Shown: in pieces, positions 24,109 through 31,821 of the stretch
How positions within the stretch are numbered: the stretch's first letter is position 1
How the letters are laid out: each line of letters opens with the position of its first letter
Assembly: GCA_036394995.1 (NCBI GenBank)
Contig: DASWED010000073.1
Span: forward strand, 1-35,859
Direction of reading: 5' to 3'
Length of the DNA: 35,859 nucleotides
Source: DASWED01 sp036394995
Lineage (GTDB): Bacteria > Actinomycetota > UBA4738 > JACQTL01
Translations under genes and position numbers: made by a program
The notes under the pieces: generated by a model
Database searches by the model: none
What the model was told of the DNA's origin: nothing
The model's input: only the letters and a program-made list of their open reading frames with translations

Positions 24109-25383
24109 GTGGGAACGCAGCCGGTCGGGGAACCGGTCGGGCTGCCGGAGGAACCCGCCGGGGGACTGCCCTCCGCGAGGCTCCTGCGGTCGAACCGGAC
24201 GTTCCGGTGGTTCTTCGCCGGCCGGGTCGTGTCGCACCTGGGGGACGGGGCCACCGCCACGGCCGTGGTGCTGTTCGTCCAGCGCAGTCGGGGGACCGGG
24301 GTGGCGGTGGGGACGGTGCTGCTGGCGGCGGGGCTGCCTCGGCTGCTCGGCCCGCTGGCCGGGGCGCTGGTCGACCGGGTCGACCAGCGGCGGCTGATGA
24401 TCGGGTGCGACGCCGTGCAGGTGGTGCTGTTCGCCATTGTGGCGGCCGTCCTCCCCGCGTACTCCCTGCTGGTGGCGTTCGTCGCCACGACGGCGCTGGT
24501 CGATACGGTGTTCGCCCCCGCCGGGAGGAGCGCCCTCCCGGCGTTCGTCGCCGACCCCGACCTCCCCACCGCGAACGCCTGGACCGGGATGGCCCTCAAC
24601 CTCCAGGTGGTGGTGGGCCCGGTGATCGGGGCCGCGATGTTCGCCGCGGCGGGCCTGCGGGGAGCCCTGCTGGTCGACGCGGGGTCGTTCGTGGTCTCGA
24701 TCCTGTTCCTCCGAACGCTGCCGCCGCTGCCGCCCGCGCCTCCGGAGGGCGACGAACGCCGGCCCGGCCTGGCCGGGAGCACGTGGGCCGGCGTCCGGGA
24801 GGGGATGCGGAATCCCGTGGCGCGGGCGGTCGGGCTGACCCTGTTCCTGGGGGTCTCGCTGGCCGCCATGACCAACGTGGCCCTGGTGTTCCTGGCCCGG
24901 GACCTGGGGACGGGCGACCTCGGCTACGGGCTGCTCTCCGCCGGGTTCGGCGTGGGCATGCTCCTGGCCTCGGTGGTGTTGGTCCGGCTGGCCGCCCGGG
25001 TCGCGCCGGGCCGGCTCATGGCCCTGGGGTGGGTGGCGAACGGAGCGGGGTCGGTGGCGGTCGGGGCGTCCGGGCTGTTCGCCCTGACCCTGCCGGCGCA
25101 GGCCGTGGCCGGCTCCGGCAACGGCATCACGAACGTCGCGGACACGACGCTGATCCACCGGCACGTCCCCCGGGGGCTCCAGGGGCGGGTGTTCGGGCTG
25201 GTGGGGACCGCGGCCTTCCTCGGGGTGAGCGTGGCCAGCGTGGCCGGGGGCCTGCTCCTCGACGCGACCTCGGCCCGGACGGTGTTCCTGGTGGCGGGCG
25301 GGGGCTCGGTCGCGGTGGCCGCCCTGGCCTGGTTCCTCCTCCCGAAGCACGCGCGGTCGTCGTCCAGAGCGAGCGCCCCGTAG
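24109..25383 (+). CDS. MFS transporter (MFS_3/EntS-like)
   Basis: A 424-residue major facilitator protein, GTG start 15 bases after purH. About 12 transmembrane segments in two halves, separated by a hydrophilic loop near residue 205-225 (PPAPPEGDERRPG). The first-loop motif appears as GALVDRVDQRRLM and the start of helix 1 as FRWFFAGRVVSHLGDG, both characteristic of the MFS_3 group of enterobactin or macrolide exporter-like proteins. The substrate is unknown. It sits between purH and folD, where known actinobacterial loci do not usually have a transporter, so it is probably a lineage-specific insertion into the cluster. Confidence 0.88.
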   Translation: MGTQPVGEPVGLPEEPAGGLPSARLLRSNRTFRWFFAGRVVSHLGDGATATAVVLFVQRSRGTGVAVGTVLLAAGLPRLLGPLAGALVDRVDQRRLMIGCDAVQVVLFAIVAAVLPAYSLLVAFVATTALVDTVFAPAGRSALPAFVADPDLPTANAWTGMALNLQVVVGPVIGAAMFAAAGLRGALLVDAGSFVVSILFLRTLPPLPPAPPEGDERRPGLAGSTWAGVREGMRNPVARAVGLTLFLGVSLAAMTNVALVFLARDLGTGDLGYGLLSAGFGVGMLLASVVLVRLAARVAPGRLMALGWVANGAGSVAVGASGLFALTLPAQAVAGSGNGITNVADTTLIHRHVPRGLQGRVFGLVGTAAFLGVSVASVAGGLLLDATSARTVFLVAGGGSVAVAALAWFLLPKHARSSSRASAP

Positions 25384-25386
25384 GAT
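25381..25386 (+). promoter_or_regulatory. Leaderless -10 box (TAGGAT) of folD-metF
   Basis: TAGGAT begins with the TAG stop codon of the MFS gene and is followed by eight bases and the folD ATG (25395). No Shine-Dalgarno intervenes. It may give folD-metF independent, leaderless transcription. Confidence 0.45.
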
Positions 25387-25394
25387 GCCCGGCG

Positions 25395-26318
25395 ATGACG
25401 GCGCGGATCATCGACGGGAAGGCCGTGGCCGGGGAGATCCGGCTGGAGGTGGCCGCGCGAGTGCGGGCGCTGGCCGAGCGTGGCGCCACGGCGGGGCTGG
25501 CCGCGGTCCTGGTGGGCGACGATCCCGCCTCCCGCGTCTACGTGAGCGCCAAGCAGCGGGACTGCGCGGAGGTCGGGATCGCGTCGGTGCGGGTGGAGCT
25601 GCCGGCCGAGACGCAGCAGGCGACGCTGCTCGACGAGATCGGCCGGCTGAACGCCGACCCCGCCGTCAGCGGGATCATCGTCCAGCTCCCGGTGCCGGCG
25701 CACATCGACGAGCTGGCCGTGCAGACGGCGATCGACCCGGCCAAGGACGTGGACGGGCTGCATCCGGCCAACGTGGGGCTGATGGTCCGGGGGGTGCCCG
25801 CGTTCCTGGCGGCCACGCCGTACGGGATCGTGGAGCTGCTGGTCCGGTCGGGGATCTCCACCGTCGGCGTCGAGGTGGTGATCGTGGGCCGGGGCGGGCT
25901 GGTGGGGATGCCGCTGTCGATCATGCTGGCCCAGAAGTCCCCGCGGGGGAACGCCACCGTGACGCTGTGCCACACCGGCACGGTCGACCTCGCGGCGCAC
26001 ACCCGGAGGGCCGACATCCTGATCGTGGCGGCCGGTCGCATGGACACGGTCACCGCCGGCATGGTGAAGCCCGGCGCCACCGTGATCGACGTGGGGACCA
26101 ACCGGGGCCCGGACGGGAAGCTCGCAGGCGACGTGGCGTTCGCCGAGGTGGCCGAGGTGGCCGGCGCCATCACGCCGGTGCCGGGCGGGGTCGGGCCGAT
26201 GACCAGGGCCATGCTCCTGGTGAACACGGTGGCGGCGGCCGAACGCGAGGCCGAACGCGAGGCCGAACGCGCGGCGGCAGGCCGACCGACGGGCGCCCCA
26301 GCGGGCTCGCCGGAGTGA
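25395..26318 (+). CDS. folD: Methylenetetrahydrofolate dehydrogenase/methenyl-THF cyclohydrolase
   Basis: A 307-residue FolD converting 5,10-methylene-THF to 10-formyl-THF, the cofactor of PurN and PurH. Catalytic Tyr49 and Lys53 are in YVSAKQRDCAEVGI. GIIVQLPVP, DVDGLHPAN and GGVGPMTRAML are present. The nucleotide-binding motif reads VGRGGLVGMP (usually GRSxxVGxP), and the folate-site PCTPxG reads AATPYG, small departures from the common form. An extra ~25-residue tail is made of an imperfect repeat (EREAEREAERAA) and Pro/Gly. ATG at 25395. The stop overlaps metF (GTGA). Confidence 0.95.
   Translation: MTARIIDGKAVAGEIRLEVAARVRALAERGATAGLAAVLVGDDPASRVYVSAKQRDCAEVGIASVRVELPAETQQATLLDEIGRLNADPAVSGIIVQLPVPAHIDELAVQTAIDPAKDVDGLHPANVGLMVRGVPAFLAATPYGIVELLVRSGISTVGVEVVIVGRGGLVGMPLSIMLAQKSPRGNATVTLCHTGTVDLAAHTRRADILIVAAGRMDTVTAGMVKPGATVIDVGTNRGPDGKLAGDVAFAEVAEVAGAITPVPGGVGPMTRAMLLVNTVAAAEREAEREAERAAAGRPTGAPAGSPE
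26238..26273 (+). repeat. Three tandem 12-bp units in the folD tail
   Basis: Three consecutive copies of GCCGAACGCGAG, the third with one change, encode Ala-Glu-Arg-Glu repeats at the C-terminus of FolD. This is probably recent slippage outside the folded domain. Confidence 0.7.
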
Positions 26319-27238
26319 TCCGCTCGGAGAGCCGCCTGGAGCGGGTGCTCCACCGTGGGACCTTCGCCGTCACCGCCGAGGTGGTCCCTCCACGCTCCGC
26401 CGATCCGCGTGCGGTCACCGGACAGGCCCGGGCCCTGGTGGGCTACGCGGACGCGGTGAACGTCACCGACAACCCGACCGGTTCGGTTCACATGACGCCG
26501 GTGGCCGGCGCGGCGATGGTCTCGGCCGCGGGTCTGGAGCCGGTGCTCCAGCTCACGTGCCGCGACCGGAACCGCCTCGGGCTGACCAGCGACCTCCTGG
26601 GCGGATGGGCGCTGGGAGCCCGCAACGTCCTGTGCCTGTCCGGGGATCCCACCTCACTCGGCGACCATCCCGAGGCGAAGGGGGTATTCGACCTGGACGT
26701 GATCGAGCTGATCCGCCTGGTTGCGCTCCTGCGCGACGAGGGCCGCTCGCTCGCCGGGCAGGAGCTCCACCCGGCACCGCGCTACTGCATCGGGGTCGCC
26801 GAGCTGCCCCTGACCCCGGGCCACGATCCCACCCGGCTCGAACGCAAGGCCGATGCCGGGGCCGACTTCGTGCAGACCCAGATCGTCTACGACGTGGACG
26901 CGTTCGGGGAGTGGGCCGAGACGGTCCGGCCGCGGGGGATCTTCGATCGGGTGTTCGTCCTGGCCGGGGTGGCGCCGCCCAGGAGCCCGCGAGGCGCCCG
27001 CTTCATGCGCGAGCACCTCCCCGGCGTCGTGGTCCCCGACGCGGTGATCGAGCGGCTGGAGGCGGCCGGGCCCGAGGACGCCGCGGCGGAGGGGGTCCGC
27101 CTGACCGTGGAGATCGTGGAGCGCCTGCGGAAGGTCGAGGGCGTGGCCGGCGTCCACGTGATGGGCCTGGGCAAGGAGGACTCGGTGCGACGCGTCATCG
27201 ACGGCGCCGGACTCCTGCCCCGTCCCACGGTCGTCTGA
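26315..27238 (+). CDS. metF: Methylenetetrahydrofolate reductase
   Basis: A 307-residue MTHFR-family TIM-barrel protein that would reduce 5,10-methylene-THF to 5-methyl-THF. The GTG overlaps the folD stop (GTGA), giving a two-gene one-carbon unit. VTAEVVPPRSADP contains the family's catalytic-region Glu. VNVTDNPTGSVHM, QLTCRDRNRLGL, CLSGDPTS and FVQTQIVYD follow in order. The sequence resembles the compact MTHFR group found in actinobacteria and acetogens more than E. coli MetF, so the electron donor (NADH or another partner) is uncertain. The open frame upstream is folD shadow. Confidence 0.9.
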   Translation: MIRSESRLERVLHRGTFAVTAEVVPPRSADPRAVTGQARALVGYADAVNVTDNPTGSVHMTPVAGAAMVSAAGLEPVLQLTCRDRNRLGLTSDLLGGWALGARNVLCLSGDPTSLGDHPEAKGVFDLDVIELIRLVALLRDEGRSLAGQELHPAPRYCIGVAELPLTPGHDPTRLERKADAGADFVQTQIVYDVDAFGEWAETVRPRGIFDRVFVLAGVAPPRSPRGARFMREHLPGVVVPDAVIERLEAAGPEDAAAEGVRLTVEIVERLRKVEGVAGVHVMGLGKEDSVRRVIDGAGLLPRPTVV

Positions 27239-27251
27239 CCGGAACCGCCGC

Positions 27252-27280
27252 TTGAGACCCGGCCGGCGGATGGCTAATGT
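27252..27280 (+). promoter_or_regulatory. Promoter of the Tyr/Gln-repeat membrane protein
   Basis: -35 TTGAGA (27252-27257), a 17-base spacer and -10 TAATGT (27275-27280). The predicted start of transcription is within a few bases of the ATG at 27292, so a leaderless or near-leaderless mRNA. The upstream ATG at 27277 lies inside the -10 box and is therefore unlikely to be the start codon. Confidence 0.6.
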
Positions 27281-27291
27281 GCACCCAGCCC

Positions 27292-27963
27292 ATGCAGCAG
27301 CCGCCGCAGTTCCCGCCGCCACCCCAGCAGGGGGGCTGGAACCAGCCCCCGTACGGCCAGCAGCCCCCCTACGGCCAGCAGCCGTACGGCCAGCAGCCCT
27401 ACGGCCAGCAGCCGTACGGGCCCGGGGGCCCGCCGGGGCGGCCCGGGAGCGTGACGGCGGCCTCCGTGCTCCTGATCCTGCTCGCCGTGATCCCGATCCT
27501 CATCGCCGTCGCGTTCTTCGTGGGGGCCAGCATCATCTCGGGGAACAAGGGCCAGCTGGAGGACTCCCGGCTCATCCACCTGGGCGACGTCGCCGAAGGA
27601 GTGGCGATCGTCCTCGGCGTGATCTCGCTGGGCTTCGGGCTGGTGAAGCTCATCGCCGGCATCCAGGTCCTCAAGCCGAAGAACGGCTGGAGGGTCACCG
27701 GGATCGTGTTCGCCTCGCTCGGAGCCGCGTTCTGGGTCATCGCCCTGCTTGGGTCCCTGAATCCGAACGACACGAACGGCGTCCGTGACACGGGGACGAA
27801 CGTGGGCGGCGTGATCCTCTCGCTGGCCCTGCTGACCCTGAACGTCGTCGTGATCGTCCTGCTCGGCCGGGCCGGCGAATACTTCCACGGCAGGGCGTAC
27901 CAGCCGCTGCCGCAGCAGGCGTACCAGCAGCCGTACCAGCAGCCGGGCCCGTTCTCGACCTGA
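27292..27963 (+). CDS. Membrane protein with PYGQQ-repeat N-terminus
   Basis: A 223-residue protein. A ~50-residue Pro/Gln/Tyr/Gly-rich N-terminus contains four PYGQQ repeats and is probably disordered in the cytoplasm. Four hydrophobic segments follow (VLLILLAVIPILIAVAFFVG, GVAIVLGVISLGFGLVKLIA, VTGIVFASLGAAFWVIALLG, VILSLALLTLNVVVIVLLG), and a short Gln/Tyr/Pro-rich tail (QQAYQQPYQQPG). This layout is common among actinobacterial DUF4064/DUF4190-type membrane proteins. No function can be assigned. The start at 27292 is chosen from promoter position. It is monocistronic, ending in a hairpin shared with the convergent CBS gene. Confidence 0.72.
   Translation: MQQPPQFPPPPQQGGWNQPPYGQQPPYGQQPYGQQPYGQQPYGPGGPPGRPGSVTAASVLLILLAVIPILIAVAFFVGASIISGNKGQLEDSRLIHLGDVAEGVAIVLGVISLGFGLVKLIAGIQVLKPKNGWRVTGIVFASLGAAFWVIALLGSLNPNDTNGVRDTGTNVGGVILSLALLTLNVVVIVLLGRAGEYFHGRAYQPLPQQAYQQPYQQPGPFST
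27349..27420 (+). repeat. 15-bp repeats encoding PYGQQ
   Basis: Near-identical copies of CCGTACGGCCAGCAG at 27349, 27367, 27382 and 27397, plus a partial copy at 27412, encode PYGQQ units. Such low-complexity repeats tend to vary in number between strains. Confidence 0.8.
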
Positions 27964-27964
27964 A

Positions 27965-27988
27965 GTCCCGTCCGGCGCCGAACGGGAC
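27965..27988. terminator. Hairpin between convergent genes
   Basis: GTCCCGT (27965-27971) pairs with ACGGGAC (27982-27988) around a 10-base GC-rich loop that is itself palindromic (CGGCGCCG). It lies exactly between the stops of two convergent genes (27963 and 27991). No long T-tract is present, so termination is inferred from position. Confidence 0.5.
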
Positions 27989-27990
27989 CG

Positions 27991-28452
27991 TCAGTCCCAG
28001 ACGCCGCGTTCGATGCGCTTCAGGCGGCGGTCCCGGGCCAGCTGGGAGGCGTCCACGATGCGCTCCAGTGTCTCGGGCTCGTTGAGGGCGCCGGCCAGGA
28101 CCCCGGCCAGGTCGCGCTGGGACATGATCCCCACGAGCGACCCCCGGTCCACCACGGGAAGGTGGCGGATCCACTTCTCGGTCATGATCGCGGCGGCTTC
28201 CCGGAGCGACATGCCGGGGTGCGCCGTCACGACCTCCTTGGTCATCACGTCCGACACGCGGGTGTCCAGGGGGACCCCCGTGGCCACGGCCTTCAGGATG
28301 TCGCGCTCCGTGATGATCCCGAGCAGCTCGTCGCCGTCGGTGACCACCAGGGAGCCGGTCTGTTGCTGCCACATCTTGCGGGCGGCCTCCGCCAGCGTGT
28401 CGTCGGCCCGGTCGGTGACCGCGGCGGGCGTCATGACCTCGGACACCTTCAC
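27991..28452 (-). CDS. Two-CBS-domain protein
   Basis: A 153-residue protein made almost entirely of two CBS repeats: VSEVMTPAAVTDRADDTLAE to ITERDILKAVAT, and VSDVMTKEVVTAHPGMSLRE to MSQRDLAGVLAG. CBS pairs bind adenine nucleotides such as AMP, ATP or SAM and act as energy sensors. The GTG at 28452 overlaps the citrate synthase stop (GTGA), so the two are translationally coupled. This suggests, without proof, that it senses adenylate charge in connection with TCA-cycle entry. A C-terminal basic segment (LARDRRLKRIERG) follows the second repeat. Confidence 0.9.
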   Translation of the reverse strand: MKVSEVMTPAAVTDRADDTLAEAARKMWQQQTGSLVVTDGDELLGIITERDILKAVATGVPLDTRVSDVMTKEVVTAHPGMSLREAAAIMTEKWIRHLPVVDRGSLVGIMSQRDLAGVLAGALNEPETLERIVDASQLARDRRLKRIERGVWD

Positions 28453-29591
28453 GACGCGACCACCTGCTCCCCGTCGCGCTCCTCGATCGGGACGTAGGTC
28501 CGGTCGAGCGGCCCGATGTACTCGGACTCGGGGCGGATCAGGCGGTTGTCGGCGTACTGCTCGCGGACGTGGGCGGTCCACCCGGCCATCCGGGCCAGCG
28601 CGAAGATCGGGGTCATGAGGTCGGTGGGGATGCCGAGGGAGTGGTACACGCTGGCGGCGTAGAAGTCCACGTTCGGGTACAGGCCCCGCTCCTCCATGAC
28701 GACCTTCTCCACCACCGCGGAGATCTCGTACCACTTCGTCTCGCCGCTGCGTTCGCCGAGCTCCCGGGCCAGGCGCCGGAGGTGCGTGGCGCGGGGGTCC
28801 TCGGTCTTGTACACGCGGTGGCCGAACCCCATGATCTTCTGCTTGCGGCCCAGGGCGTCCTTCACCCACTGCTCGGCCCGGTCCACCTCGGCGATCTCCT
28901 CGAGCATCCGGAAGGCCTCCTCGTTGGCCCCGCCGTGCAGGGGGCCCTTGAGGGCGGCGATGGCGCCGGTGATGGCCGAATGCATGTCCGCCAGCGTGGA
29001 GGCGATGACGCGCGCCGTGAACGTGGAGGCGTTCATGGTGTGGTCCGCGTACAGCACGAGCGTGGTGTCGAGGGCCCGCGCCGCCTCCTGGTCCGGCTCC
29101 TCGCCGAGGAGCATGTTCAGGAAGTTCGCGGCGTGGGGGAGCTTCGGGTTCGGCGGGATCGGTTCCTGATCCGTGCGGATCCGGTGGTACGTGGCGATCA
29201 GCGTTGGGGCCTTCGCGATGAGCCGGATGGCCTTGCGCTTGTTGGCCTCCGGGGACTCGTCCCACCCATCGGGGTCGTAGGCCGATGCCGCGGAGATCGA
29301 CGTCCGGAGCATCGACATCGGCGAGGTCTGGGCGGCCAGCGTCGGCATGAGGTCCGACAGGAACCCGCTGATCTCGCGGTCGCCGACGAGTTCCTCGTTG
29401 AGGTCGTCCAGCTCGGTCTGGGTGGGGAGGCGGAGGTCGTGGAGGAGGTACACGACCTCCTCGAACGTGGCGTTCCGGGCGAGGTCGTGGATGTCGTATC
29501 CGACGTAAAAGAGCCGGCCCAGCTTGCCGTCGATGTCCGACAGATTGGTCTGGGCCGCGACGACCTCTTCCAGTCCACCCTTGCCGGGCAC
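28449..29591 (-). CDS. Citrate synthase
   Basis: A 380-residue citrate synthase of the short Gram-positive/archaeal type. The catalytic residues are His219 (LHGGANE), His258 (GFGHRVY) and Asp309 (VDFYAASVYHSLGIP). The GTG at 29591 has AGGAGG five bases upstream. It condenses acetyl-CoA with oxaloacetate. A 2-methylcitrate synthase activity cannot be excluded from sequence, but no prp genes are nearby and the surroundings are TCA-cycle genes, favouring citrate synthase. It is divergent from the isocitrate dehydrogenase operon, and its stop overlaps a CBS-domain gene. Confidence 0.93.
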   Translation of the reverse strand: MPGKGGLEEVVAAQTNLSDIDGKLGRLFYVGYDIHDLARNATFEEVVYLLHDLRLPTQTELDDLNEELVGDREISGFLSDLMPTLAAQTSPMSMLRTSISAASAYDPDGWDESPEANKRKAIRLIAKAPTLIATYHRIRTDQEPIPPNPKLPHAANFLNMLLGEEPDQEAARALDTTLVLYADHTMNASTFTARVIASTLADMHSAITGAIAALKGPLHGGANEEAFRMLEEIAEVDRAEQWVKDALGRKQKIMGFGHRVYKTEDPRATHLRRLARELGERSGETKWYEISAVVEKVVMEERGLYPNVDFYAASVYHSLGIPTDLMTPIFALARMAGWTAHVREQYADNRLIRPESEYIGPLDRTYVPIEERDGEQVVAS

Positions 29592-29627
29592 TCGCACCTC
29601 CTGGGGGCGGTCCCGCCGTCCCCTCGC

Positions 29628-29646
29628 AGTATACCCACCGGTAGGT
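29628..29646 (-). promoter_or_regulatory. Citrate synthase promoter with imperfect operator-like palindrome
   Basis: A TATACT -10 (29633-29628, minus strand) is overlapped by one base by ACCTACCGGTGGGT (29646-29633), an imperfect palindrome with one mismatch per arm pair that would lie in the -35/-10 spacer. No clear -35 is present. Such a layout is common for repressor operators, but the regulator is unknown. Confidence 0.45.
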
Positions 29647-29746
29647 TCGCGGCTTCCGGGACCGCCCGGCCCCCGGCGGGGTCCGCCGCCCGGGTGACAG
29701 AATGGCGGCTCATCCGCGATCCGCCTGAGCGAAGGAGCCGATGGCG

Positions 29747-30829
29747 ATGGCACACCGCGTGACGTTCATCCCCGGGGACGGGGTGGGCCCCGAGCTCTCG
29801 GAGGCCACCCGGAGGGTCCTCGAGGGGACCGGGGTCGAGTTCGAATGGGACGTCCAGGAGGCAGGGGCGGACGTCGTGGACACGTACGGCACGCCGCTTC
29901 CGGAACACGTGCTGGAATCCATCCGGGCGAGCGGCGTGGCCATCAAGGGGCCCATCACCACGCCGGTGGGCACCGGGTTCCGGAGCGTGAACGTGGCCCT
30001 GCGCAAGGAGCTCGACCTGTACGCGTGCCTGCGGCCGTGCAAGTGGTACAAGGGCGTCCGGACCCGCTACCAGGACGTCGACATCGTGATCGTCCGGGAG
30101 AACCACGAGGACCTGTACGCCGGCATCGAGTTCGAACAGGGGACCGACGAGGCCCACCGGCTCATCGAGTTCATCGCCACCGAGACCGGCAAGCGCATCC
30201 GCGAGGACTCCGGCATCTCGATCAAGCCGATCAGCATCACCGGCACGAAGCGGGTCGTGAGCTACGCGTTCGACTACGCCAAGCGGTACGGCCGGCGGAA
30301 GGTCACGGTCGTGCACAAGGCGAACATCATGAAGTTCACCGACGGGCTGTTCCTCGAGGTGGCCCGGGAGGTGGCCAAGGAGCACCCCGAGATCGAGTTC
30401 GAGGACCGCATCGTCGACAACCTGTCGATGCAGCTCGTGGGGCGGCCGGAGGAGTACGACGTGCTGGTCCTGCCGAACCTGTACGGCGACATCGTGAGCG
30501 ATCTGTGCGCCGGCCTGGTGGGCGGCCTCGGGGTCGCGCCGGGAGCGAACATCGGCGACTCGGCGGCGGTGTTCGAGGCCACCCACGGGAGCGCCCCGAA
30601 GTACAAGGGCCAGAACAAGGTGAACCCGATGGCGATGATGCTCTCGGGCGTCCTCATGCTCCGGCACCTGAAGGAGGACGACGCCGCGAACCGCATGGAA
30701 GCCGCCATCGCGGCGGTCATCGAGGAGGGGCGGAGCGTCACGTACGACATGAAGCCCAGCCGCGACGACCCAACGGCCGTCGGCACGTCCCAGGTGGCCG
30801 ACGCCGTCCTGGACAAGCTGGGGGGGTGA
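29747..30829 (+). CDS. icd: Isocitrate dehydrogenase, probably NADP-dependent
   Basis: A 360-residue isocitrate/isopropylmalate dehydrogenase family protein. The substrate loop FRSVNVALRKELDLYACLRP (Ser80) closely follows E. coli Icd, and RENHEDLYAGIE plus NLYGDIVSDL supply the other active-site residues. HGSAPKYKGQNKVNP carries Lys285, Tyr286 and Val292 at the positions that specify NADP in E. coli Icd (Lys344, Tyr345, Val351). Tyr333 matches Tyr391, while Pro337 replaces Arg395. It is about 55 residues shorter than E. coli Icd. GAAGGAG lies nine bases before this ATG. An ATG six bases earlier is possible. It heads an operon with an SDR, an alcohol dehydrogenase, pepN and mdh. Confidence 0.9.
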   Translation: MAHRVTFIPGDGVGPELSEATRRVLEGTGVEFEWDVQEAGADVVDTYGTPLPEHVLESIRASGVAIKGPITTPVGTGFRSVNVALRKELDLYACLRPCKWYKGVRTRYQDVDIVIVRENHEDLYAGIEFEQGTDEAHRLIEFIATETGKRIREDSGISIKPISITGTKRVVSYAFDYAKRYGRRKVTVVHKANIMKFTDGLFLEVAREVAKEHPEIEFEDRIVDNLSMQLVGRPEEYDVLVLPNLYGDIVSDLCAGLVGGLGVAPGANIGDSAAVFEATHGSAPKYKGQNKVNPMAMMLSGVLMLRHLKEDDAANRMEAAIAAVIEEGRSVTYDMKPSRDDPTAVGTSQVADAVLDKLGG

Positions 30830-30837
30830 GGGTCCCG

Positions 30838-31821
30838 ATGCGGGCGTTCCTCACCGGGGGGACGGGGTTCATCGGGGGCCGGGTGGCCCGGCGGCTCCGG
30901 GACCGTGGCGACGAGGTGGTGGCGCTGGTCCGTTCACCGGAGAGGGCCGCGGACCTCGGCCGGATCGGCTGCGAGCTGGTCGAGGGCGGGCTGGCCGACG
31001 GCGCCGCGCTGGCCAAGGGCCTGCACGGCGCGGACGCGTGCTTCCACGTCGCCGGCGACTACCGCGTGGGCGTCACCAAGGCGGAGTGCCAGACGATGTG
31101 GGAGACGAACGTCGAGGGAACGAGGCACGTCCTCCAGGCCGCGCACGACGCCGGCGTGGCGAGGACCGTGTACGTGTCCACTGTCGGCACGTTCGGCAAC
31201 ACGGGCGGCGTAATCGTGGACGAGACCTTCCGGCGGGACGAGTCGAAGGGCTACCTCTCGTGCTACGACGAGACCAAGTACAAGGCCCACCTGGTGGCGG
31301 AGGAGTTCGCCGCCGGGGGCGACCCCGTGGTGATCGCGATGCCGGGGGGCGTGTACGGCCCCGGCGACCACTCGGCGCTCGCCACGCTCATCGAGATGGC
31401 CCGCAAGGGGCGGCTGAAGTGGACGCCGTTCGCCGACATGGGCATCACGGCGGCGCATGTGGACGATATCGTCGAGGGGATCGTCCTGGCCCACGACCGG
31501 GGACGCGTGGGCGAGTCGTACGTCCTGGCGGGGCCGGCCGTCCGGCAGATCGAGATCGCCGGCGCGGCGGCGCGCCTGTCCGGCAAGAAGCCACCGCGGG
31601 GGAACCTGCCCACGGCGGTGGTCAAGATGGCCATCCCGTTCGGGCCCCTGGTGGGCCGGGCCATGGGGCTCGAGCCGAACATCCGGGAGATGATCCGGTC
31701 CGCGGACGGCGTCACGTACTGGGCCTCCGCGGACAAGGCCCAGCGCGAGCTGCGCTTCACCGCCCGTTCCCTGGAGGAGGGCCTCCGCCAGACGCTCTCC
31801 GCCGGGGAGCCGGCCGCGTGA
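30838..31821 (+). CDS. NAD-dependent epimerase/dehydratase (extended SDR)
   Basis: A 327-residue extended short-chain dehydrogenase. TGGTGFIG (residues 6-13) is the dinucleotide-binding motif. VYVSTVGTFG supplies the Ser, and Tyr143/Lys147 in YDETK complete the catalytic triad. The sequence is of the dihydroflavonol-reductase/nucleoside-sugar epimerase type seen in many actinobacteria with unknown substrate. The ATG at 30838 gives the standard MRAFLTGG start. A GTG at 30826 overlapping the icd stop (GTGA) would add four residues and fits the local coupling pattern, so it is a real alternative. The stop overlaps the next gene's GTG. Confidence 0.85.
   Translation: MRAFLTGGTGFIGGRVARRLRDRGDEVVALVRSPERAADLGRIGCELVEGGLADGAALAKGLHGADACFHVAGDYRVGVTKAECQTMWETNVEGTRHVLQAAHDAGVARTVYVSTVGTFGNTGGVIVDETFRRDESKGYLSCYDETKYKAHLVAEEFAAGGDPVVIAMPGGVYGPGDHSALATLIEMARKGRLKWTPFADMGITAAHVDDIVEGIVLAHDRGRVGESYVLAGPAVRQIEIAGAAARLSGKKPPRGNLPTAVVKMAIPFGPLVGRAMGLEPNIREMIRSADGVTYWASADKAQRELRFTARSLEEGLRQTLSAGEPAA

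Noticed and set aside
23124..26318. A 1064-codon plus-strand frame spanning purH to folD
   Set aside because: Only the part from 25395 (folD) is real. The rest is out-of-frame sequence over purH and the MFS gene.
27277..27279. Upstream ATG as the start of the PYGQQ-repeat protein
   Set aside because: It lies within the proposed -10 box TAATGT. The ATG at 27292 fits the promoter better.
27349..27420. CRISPR-like short repeats
   Set aside because: The 15-bp units are contiguous with no spacers and encode an in-frame PYGQQ repeat.
30826..30828. GTG overlapping the icd stop as the start of the SDR
   Set aside because: Kept as an alternative only. The ATG four codons later gives the standard family N-terminus right before the first beta strand.
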